Of a DNA stretch of 64,000 nt, positions 58,418 through 64,000 are shown in pieces. The notes under the pieces are model-generated. The model had not been told where the DNA came from and did not search any database. It saw only the letters and a list, made by a program, of their open reading frames with translations. Each line of letters opens with the position of its first letter. The first letter of the stretch is position 1. This DNA comes from JALOKP01 sp963800865 (GTDB lineage Bacteria; Acidobacteriota; Polarisedimenticolia; J045), in NCBI GenBank assembly GCA_963800865.1, contig CAWDCL010000004.1, forward strand, positions 1,488,001 to 1,552,000, written 5' to 3'. A program made the position numbers and the translations under genes.

Positions 58418-59841
58418 CTACTGCGCCGCTTCGAAGACCGCCTTCACCTTGCCGCTGCGGACCGCGCGCTCGAGGGCGGCGTGGTCCTTCTCGTTCTGGT
58501 CAGCGTAGGCTACCGAGAAGGCCGCGATCGCCTTGTCGAAGACGTCGCTCTTTCCCATGTACCCGCTGAGCGTAACCGAGCAGCCGGAGCGGGCGTGGGA
58601 GAGCGCGAGCGCCCGGCCGCACCAGGTGGCGTACAGGCCCATCTCCGGGGCGCCAAAGCTCTCCACGAGGATCTTGATCTTGATGTCCCTCAGCTGGCGC
58701 ACGAAGAAGTCGCGCCGGGGGCCGCGGGCCCATCCGAGGAACATGTCGCTGGCGGGCTGCATGAGACGGTAGCCGTTCACGACCCGCTGGCCGTGGTTGG
58801 GGAAGGCGCTCGCGCCGGCGTACGGCTCCAGCACCGAGGCGCGCGCCTCCTTGATCTGGAGGAAGAGGGGGTCCCCTTCGCCGGCCATGAAGAGGAACAC
58901 CCAGCACGCCGTTCCGACGCTGCCGATCCCCACCACCTTGATGGCGGCGTCCCGGAGCTCGTAGCGCTCGAGCAGGGACTGGGCGGAGTGCGGCAGGGTG
59001 CCGCGATAGCTGGCGATCGCGTCCCGCAGGACCCGCTGGATCTCACCCGGGGAGTGGCCTTCGGCGTGGAAGATGGTCGGGAGCTGATCCTTGATGACGG
59101 GCAGCTCCCCCTTGTGCTCCACCAGCTTCGGGAAGATGTCCTCGGCGATGCTGCGCGCCCTCTCCTTCTGCAGGCGTTTCAGGGCACGCTGCCGCACCGC
59201 GGGATCCTTGATGGTCGCCACCAGGTCGTCCGCCTCGATCGCGGTGTACCACAGCTCGAGCGTCTTCATCCGGCTGAACTCGGCCATCGACTCGCGGTAG
59301 CTGCGGACGCAGGTCCTGGCAGCGTCCTTCGCGGCGGCGGCGTTCAGGCCGTTGTCCCGGCTGGCCACCACGAAGCTCGCCGCGAGGCGCTTGACGTCCC
59401 ACTCCCAGGGGGCCGGGAGGGTCTCGTCGAGATCGTTGATGGAGAAGATGACCCGGCGCTCCGGCGTCGCGAACCCGCCGAAGTTGCAGAGGTGGGCATC
59501 CCCGCAGGCCTGGACGTGGACGCCGGTGGCGGGCGTCGACGCGAGGTCCCGCGCCATCGTGAGCGCCGCCCCCCGGTAGAAGGTGAAGGGGGAGCGGACC
59601 ATGCGGCCGTGGCGGAGGGGCAGCAGCTCGGGCATCCGCCCCTTCTCGGCCTCCAGCACCATCCGGACCGGGTCCGGGCGGTCTCGCGGGGCCTTCCAGG
59701 TGGCGTGCGCGTCGCGGGGGCAGGACTTCCGCAGCGCCTTCCCCGCGGCAAAGCGCTCGTCGAAGGTCCCGGCGGAGCGCGGACGCTGTGCGGCCGGCTG
59801 TCTTCCGCAGCACGTGGCCTGGCATTCTTCGTGATGGCCAT
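58418..59841 (-). CDS. DUF2252 family protein, start region possibly frameshifted
   Basis: The main frame (to 58418) shows the DUF2252 core: FTFYRGAALTMARDLA, CGDAHLCNFGGF, NDLDETLPAPWEWDVKRLAAS, VVGIGSVGTACW, LALSHARSG. The best start is ATG 59841, with a strong GGAAGGAAG site, but it leads into MAITKNARPRAAEDS in a frame that must shift by one base near 59760-59790 to reach FDERFAAGKALRK. The upstream extension of the main frame looks non-coding. About 465-475 residues if repaired. DUF2252 proteins are kinase-like in fold; the substrate is unknown. Confidence 0.7.
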
Positions 59842-59958
59842 GGGGCTTCCTTCCGGCGATCTTCGATGCGGGCGAGGTACCCCTCCGGCGATCGTCGCCC
59901 GGCAGCGGGCGGGCCGAACGTCGGCCTCTCACCCCGCCGCCGGCGCGAGTCGTTCGAT

Positions 59959-60372
59959 CTACTTCTTGAGGCCGGTCTGCTTCAGCGCGTCCTTGCAGGC
60001 CTGGCTCACGGTCTTCTCGTTCTTCTCGAGGCAGGCCAGACCCCGCCCCTCGCCGACCTTGACGTCACCGCAGTACTTGAGGAGATCGTCCTGGCACTGC
60101 GCGGCGGCGAACTTCAGGGCCGCGACCGCCTGTTCGAGCTCGGCGGCGGCGTTGTAGACCGCGTACGTGCACTTGTCGGAGACCTGGTCCTCGAAGGCGT
60201 AGAGGCAGGCGAGAACCCGCCCTTCACCCGGCTTCACGCCCTTGCAGAACGTGGTGAGCTCCGTGTTGCAGGCCTTCTTCACCGCGTCGACAGGGTTCTC
60301 CGCCGCCAGGGCCAGCCCGCCGGCGAACAGGAACGATCCCATCACCATCAGGACAACGATCATCTTGCGCAT
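59959..60372 (-). CDS. Secreted cysteine-rich repeat protein (GLG1-type)
   Basis: 137 residues, strong AAAGGAAGGAAG site. Signal peptide ends ALA (about 23). Two Cys-rich FGFR/GLG1-type repeats follow, each with four cysteines spaced about 7, 12 and 10 residues (ELTTFCKGVKPGEGRVLAC and DLLKYCGDVKVGEGRGLAC). Such small exported proteins are common in Gram-negatives; the role is unknown. It lies 117 bases upstream of the DUF2252 gene's start codon on the other side of a short gap. Confidence 0.85.
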   Translation of the reverse strand: MRKMIVVLMVMGSFLFAGGLALAAENPVDAVKKACNTELTTFCKGVKPGEGRVLACLYAFEDQVSDKCTYAVYNAAAELEQAVAALKFAAAQCQDDLLKYCGDVKVGEGRGLACLEKNEKTVSQACKDALKQTGLKK

Positions 60373-60560
60373 GGCTTCCTTCCTTTCGTGGTTGTCGGCC
60401 CCCCGGCGACTCGAGGGGCGCGGTTTCGATCACCGGTACCGTGAATCGCCGCGGCCGGTCCGCTGGATCCCCAGTATGGGCGCCATGCTACAGCCGAACG
60501 ACCCACGGGAGGGCCGTAGCCGTCGGCGGGCTTTCCGCCGCGGCCGCGCCCACGCGCGGC

Positions 60561-60586
60561 GGGCCGGCACGGAGGCCGGCCCCTAC
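60561..60586. repeat. Single copy of the palindromic repeat found at 37256-37406
   Basis: GGGCCGGC (60561-60568), ACGGAG, GCCGGCCC (60575-60582), CTAC (60583-60586), identical to the units of the array 23 kb away. CTA 60583-60585 is the TAG stop of the minus-strand gene that follows. Confidence 0.9.
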
Positions 60587-62298
60587 GGCTGCTCGCGAAG
60601 GGCCAGCGTCGCGAGCGCCCGCCGCAGCTTCGCGTGGGCGTCGAAGCGCAGCACGTACTCCGACTCGCGCTGCCCCCCCTTGGCGCGGATCACCGCGGCC
60701 AGCGCGCGGCGCTCGGCTGCGCTCCAGCGCTCGACGCCGGGCAGCACGCAGGCCAGCGGGGCCCAGCGGTCGAGCGCCAGCTTCTCGCCCGGCGTCATGC
60801 CTCGGAACGCCGACGCGCCGAGCAGCTTCAGCGTGTCCTTGCGGCACGACGCCACCGCGCGCTCTCGGTCGGCCCCGCCGCGCGCGGCCAGTTCGCGCAC
60901 TACCGCCAGCGCGGCCCCGGCCATCGGCAGCTCGCCCATCACGTCGCGCCGCGGGCGGCCGAGGTCGAGGTAAGCGTTCTCGGAGGCCAGGCGCTGCAGC
61001 GTGGCGCGGTCCGAGCGGTAGCCGGGCCTGGCCTTGATCTTCCGCTGCTCGCTCTTCATCAGCCGCAGCGTCTCCCGTTCGCGCGGCGCGAAGCCCAGCT
61101 TGGCGTAGAACCAGAACGCCCCGGAATCCAACCCCTCGTCGTTGTCGTAGCCCAGCTGGTAGGGGACGATCACGAAGGCGCCGGCGCCGAACACGGCCCG
61201 CGCCGTCGCCAGCATCCGCGCGAAGACCCAGGCCGCCTCGCCGCCGCGGAAGGCGTCGAAGACGTTGTAGGCGATCTCGGACGAGCGATACAGCGACGAG
61301 ATCAGCGCGTAGCCGATCGGCACGCCGTTCTGCAGCGTCAGGATCCCGTAGACCGATTCCAGCATCAGCCGGCGCTCCGGCACCTGGCCGATCAGCGCGA
61401 AGGCCAGTCCGTCCTCCCAGCGCACCAGCCGGACGTCGTCGGCCGAGCCCCAGGCGAAGGCGTCGAGATCGCGGGCGCGGGTGATCATCGCGGCCCGCGC
61501 CAGCTCGACCAGGCGCTGCCCGTCGCGCGGCTCGACCGGCTCGACCGCCAGCGGCCGGCGCCGCATTTCGCGCCGCAGGTCGGGGCGGTGACGGCGCAGC
61601 GGGGCCTCGAAGTGGTGGATCGGGCCGGTCGGCCAGCGGTCGAGGGTCCGCGACGGGCCGCCTTCGCCCCAGGCCAGGCGCAGCGTCAGTCCCAGCTCCT
61701 GGTAGAGCGACTCGTGCAGGAACGAGTTGCGCGTCAGCGTCTCGCTGCGGCGCACGATCCAGGTGGCGTCGGTGACCCCGGGCCCGGCCAGCCGCCGCAC
61801 CCACTCGCGCGCGGGGTGCTCGTACTCGTCGAGCGCCGGCGACTCGCTGTAGGTGGCGAGCAGGGGGAGCGCGGCCAGCAGCCGTTCGGGGTGCTCGAGC
61901 TCGCGCCAGACGACCGAGAGGCGCTCGGGCCAGGCGTGCGCCAGCCAGCGCGCGGTCGGCGCGAAGAACGGGTAGACGATGTCGGTCCCGGCGATCCCGC
62001 TCCCCTCGAGCTGGCGCCTGAAACGACGCAGGTCGGCGCGCGTCGCGAACCGCGCGAGCAGGAACTCGGCCGCCGCGCGGACCCGCTCGTCGTCGGGGTA
62101 GGCGGCAAGGAACGAGAGCGCCTCGTGCAGGCGCAGCACGGCGTCGGCGCGCGGCAGCCGGGCGCGGTCGAGCGCGGCCATCGCCGCCAGCTTCTCCTGC
62201 GCCGGCGCTGGGCCGCACTCGGTCCGCAGCGCTTCGAGTCGGGACAGGGCCCCCGTCGGGGCCGGGCCGGGGCGGCCGCGGGCCGGTCGTCGAGCCAT
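60583..62298 (-). CDS. Uncharacterised protein with GNAT-like segment
   Basis: 571 residues; ATG 62298 with GGAGGAA upstream and TAGAAT 29 bases before. Helical N-terminal half (about 1-270), then a region reminiscent of GNAT acetyltransferases (about 320-440; VPIGYALISSLYRS and the FWFYAKLGFAPRE motif), then a helical end. No catalytic residue can be assigned. The TAG stop is part of a palindromic repeat. It precedes no partner gene. Related proteins are likely in the same phylum; I cannot name a family. Confidence 0.65.
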   Translation of the reverse strand: MARRPARGRPGPAPTGALSRLEALRTECGPAPAQEKLAAMAALDRARLPRADAVLRLHEALSFLAAYPDDERVRAAAEFLLARFATRADLRRFRRQLEGSGIAGTDIVYPFFAPTARWLAHAWPERLSVVWRELEHPERLLAALPLLATYSESPALDEYEHPAREWVRRLAGPGVTDATWIVRRSETLTRNSFLHESLYQELGLTLRLAWGEGGPSRTLDRWPTGPIHHFEAPLRRHRPDLRREMRRRPLAVEPVEPRDGQRLVELARAAMITRARDLDAFAWGSADDVRLVRWEDGLAFALIGQVPERRLMLESVYGILTLQNGVPIGYALISSLYRSSEIAYNVFDAFRGGEAAWVFARMLATARAVFGAGAFVIVPYQLGYDNDEGLDSGAFWFYAKLGFAPRERETLRLMKSEQRKIKARPGYRSDRATLQRLASENAYLDLGRPRRDVMGELPMAGAALAVVRELAARGGADRERAVASCRKDTLKLLGASAFRGMTPGEKLALDRWAPLACVLPGVERWSAAERRALAAVIRAKGGQRESEYVLRFDAHAKLRRALATLALREQP

Positions 62299-62327
62299 GG
62301 CGGTGTTCCTCCGTCGTTGCCGCGGGG

Positions 62328-62333
62328 ATTCTA
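62328..62333 (-). promoter_or_regulatory. -10 box (TAGAAT) upstream of the GNAT-like gene
   Basis: Minus-strand TAGAAT lies 29 bases before ATG 62298. The leader holds a good ribosome site (GGAGGAA), so this is the conventional arrangement. It lies between the end of the DnaJ-domain gene and this gene. Confidence 0.45.
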
Positions 62334-62357
62334 CGACGGCGCCCGCGCCGGGAAGGA

Positions 62358-63803
62358 CTACCCGCCGAGGAGCGGGGCGAGGAACGGGTCCCGGCGCGCG
62401 GCGAGCAGCGCCGAGGGCTCCCTGGCCGCGACGCGCACGACCAGCTCGCGCCCCCCGCTGCGCATCGCCTTCTGCAGCCAGCTCCTGGCCTCGACCTCGC
62501 GCCCGGCACGCGCCAGGCAGAGTGCCAGCGCGCCGAGCGCCGCCGCCGAGTCGGGCACGCTGCGGGTCAGTGCCGCCAGCCGCTCGATCGCCTCCTGGCG
62601 CCGGCGGGGGTTGCCGGCCAGGAGCAGCGCCGCCGCGACGCCGATCTGCGGGTCGCTGGAGTCGGTCTTCAGCGCGCGCTCGAGCATCTCGAATGCTTCC
62701 ACGCGGCGCCCGGCGGCCGCGGTCTCGCGGGCCTGCTCGTAGAGCCGCCGCGCGATCCGGGCCGGCGGCACGATCTCTGGGCCCTTCTTCTGCTTGTCCC
62801 AGCGCGCGCGGGCCTGCGGATCGGTGAGGACCTCGATCGCCTCGTGCAGCAGGCGGAAGGCGTTCTCGATCTCCTTGTAGTGGCCCACGAACGGCCCCTG
62901 GCGGAACCGGTCGGGGTGGAACTGGCGCACGGTCCGGTAGTACCCGCGCCGCGCGTCGGTCGGGGACGCGCCGGGGGCGCAGCCGACGAGCGCCGGAAGG
63001 TTCTCGGCCGCCGCGGCGGCGAGCCAGCGCTTGATCGACTCCTCGGTGACCTCCTCGAGCGGCTCGTCGTCCTCGGCGCCGGCCTCGGGCGGCGCCGGCG
63101 CCTGGACCAGTCCGGCGCGCACCAGCAGCTCGAGCGCCGCGCGCGCGGCCGCGGGCGGCAGGGGAGCGACGCGCGCCGGCAGATCGATCGTGACGATCGG
63201 CTCGGCCAGCGCGGCGAGCACCGCGCGCTCCTCGTCGGTCAGGCCCAGCGCGTCGACCAGCGCGGAGTCGGTGGGATCGATCGTGGCCCCGGCCCTGGCG
63301 GGCACCGCGGGGCCGCGCAGCTTGGCCCGACCGCGCGCGAGCAGCACTGCGGCCGCGGCCGCGGGCCAGCCGATCGCCGGCTCCGGGCCGAGGTCCAGGC
63401 GTCCCGCGCGGACCTCGAACGTCGTTTCGCTCGAACTCGCGAGGTCGGCCACGATCTCGCCCGCCTGGGCCAGCAGCAGCGCCTGCGCCCGATCCGCGGG
63501 GAGCGCGCCGTGCGCGACCAGGAGGCCCGCCGCCAGCGGCTGGGACCCGAGCGCGGTCCGCAGCGCGGCGACGCGGTCCTCGTCCAGGTCGGCCAGCTCG
63601 CCGCGCGCCAGCAGCCACTCGAAGAAGCGGTCCTCGGTCGCGTTGGAGAGGATCGAGCGGATCACGCCCTGCTCGAGCACCAGGCGCCGGACGAGCTTCC
63701 TGCGCTTGAGGTCGACGACACCGGTCGCGCGCACCGCGCCGAGCATCCCGAGCAGGGTCTCGAGTGGCGTCGTGCCGAGCCGCCCTTCGGGGGGGATCTT
63801 CAC
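62358..63803 (-). CDS. DUF4388-like + DnaJ-domain protein with TPR tail
   Basis: 481 residues from GTG 63803, which overlaps the stop of the preceding gene (GTGA); a GTG at 63830 is less likely. N-terminus (about 1-110) resembles PatA/DUF4388 signalling modules (LETLLGMLGAVRATGVVDLKRR, GELADLDEDRVAAL). A J-domain (about 270-335) has the HPD motif in RQFHPDRFRQG. The C-terminal 130 residues are TPR-like helices. J-domain/DUF4388 fusions are known in Myxococcota and Acidobacteriota; the role may be linked to motility or regulation. Confidence 0.82.
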   Translation of the reverse strand: MKIPPEGRLGTTPLETLLGMLGAVRATGVVDLKRRKLVRRLVLEQGVIRSILSNATEDRFFEWLLARGELADLDEDRVAALRTALGSQPLAAGLLVAHGALPADRAQALLLAQAGEIVADLASSSETTFEVRAGRLDLGPEPAIGWPAAAAAVLLARGRAKLRGPAVPARAGATIDPTDSALVDALGLTDEERAVLAALAEPIVTIDLPARVAPLPPAAARAALELLVRAGLVQAPAPPEAGAEDDEPLEEVTEESIKRWLAAAAAENLPALVGCAPGASPTDARRGYYRTVRQFHPDRFRQGPFVGHYKEIENAFRLLHEAIEVLTDPQARARWDKQKKGPEIVPPARIARRLYEQARETAAAGRRVEAFEMLERALKTDSSDPQIGVAAALLLAGNPRRRQEAIERLAALTRSVPDSAAALGALALCLARAGREVEARSWLQKAMRSGGRELVVRVAAREPSALLAARRDPFLAPLLGG

Positions 63804-64000
63804 CGGTCCCCGTCGAGCGTCCGCGCCCACGCCGCCACCAGCTCGTCCCGCGAGGCCCCGAACGCCTCGTCGAAGGCCCCCTCTTCGGCTGCGCCGCCGG
63901 CCAGCAGGTCGATCAGCCAGATCAGGCGCGCCCGGCCGTGCTCCTCGTCGAGGAACGCCGTGAAGGAGAGCGCGGTCGGGTAGCTGAACGGCTCGAGCCC
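63800..64000 (-). CDS. 3' end of a probable MA-clan peptidase-like protein, cut by the window
   Basis: 66 codons are visible before the TGA at 63800-63802; the start lies beyond 64000. The visible residues (EPFSYPTALSFTAFLDEEHG, LIWLIDLLAGG, FDEAFGASRDELVAAWAR) match the C-terminal helical part of peptidase-MA-like proteins, which usually precede or follow TPR proteins. Its stop overlaps the GTG of the DnaJ-domain gene, so the two are one operon. Confidence 0.55.
   Translation of the reverse strand, partial: GLEPFSYPTALSFTAFLDEEHGRARLIWLIDLLAGGAAEEGAFDEAFGASRDELVAAWARTLDGDR

Overview
The window is very GC-rich chromosomal DNA, densely packed, with many 4-base start/stop overlaps (GTGA, ATGA). 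It carries housekeeping genes for purine, pterin and tRNA metabolism beside a pilMNOP-secretin type secretion/pilus operon whose secretin ends in a cohesin domain. Lipoproteins, a secretin and SPOR-type proteins point to a two-membrane bacterium. The gene content and the secretin-cohesin fusion fit best with a deep-branching Acidobacteriota-type organism (Thermoanaerobaculia/Holophagae-like). That placement is inference: no rRNA gene is present.

Layout: 1-12.4 kb is one plus-strand operon for a type II secretion/type IV pilus-like machine: a partial upstream protein, GspF, GspE, PilM, PilN, PilO, a PilP-like protein, a secretin with cohesin tail, two prepilin-like proteins, an Ig/PKD lipoprotein and an atypical pseudopilin. 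12.4-19.5 kb holds an M16 peptidase, dUTPase, an MBL hydrolase and purB-purF-purM-purN. 19.5-28.1 kb holds a broken MFS transporter, a lipoprotein, a RadC-like protein, a Kef-type antiporter, a HEAT protein with a broken DUF2339-like membrane protein, and an alkaline-phosphatase-fold lipoprotein. 28.2-38.8 kb holds trpS-tyrS, a secreted trypsin-like protease with a knottin-like tail, an MFS exporter, an HDOD protein, an M1 aminopeptidase interrupted by TAG, a holin-like membrane protein, arfB and an M20 peptidase. 38.8-53.5 kb holds a cyclopropane synthase, folB-queD-folE, a STAS protein, a SPOR-SpoIID protein, miaA-hfq, a PilT-like ATPase, a CDP-alcohol phosphatidyltransferase, mutS2, an alpha/beta hydrolase and an OPT transporter. 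53.7-60.4 kb looks accessory: two related multispanning membrane proteins flank a decayed and an intact DUF2092-type gene, an elastin-like repeat protein and a gene remnant, followed by DUF2252 and a Cys-rich secreted protein. 60.5-64 kb holds an uncharacterised GNAT-like protein, a DnaJ-domain protein and the end of a probable peptidase.

Three points stand out. (1) A palindromic repeat (five tandem copies at 37256-37406, one at 60561-60586) supplies the stop codon of the gene it abuts in two unrelated places. (2) Several genes have a TANAAT-like -10 box only 6-9 bases before the start codon, which implies leaderless or nearly leaderless mRNAs (purF, hfq, the phosphatidyltransferase, spoIID, an MFS gene). 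(3) At least five otherwise well-conserved genes are broken by a single base or a single stop codon, which suggests either real decay or residual consensus errors in the assembly.

No rRNA, tRNA, CRISPR array, insertion sequence, prophage or integrase was found. All calls come from reading the sequence; no database search was run.
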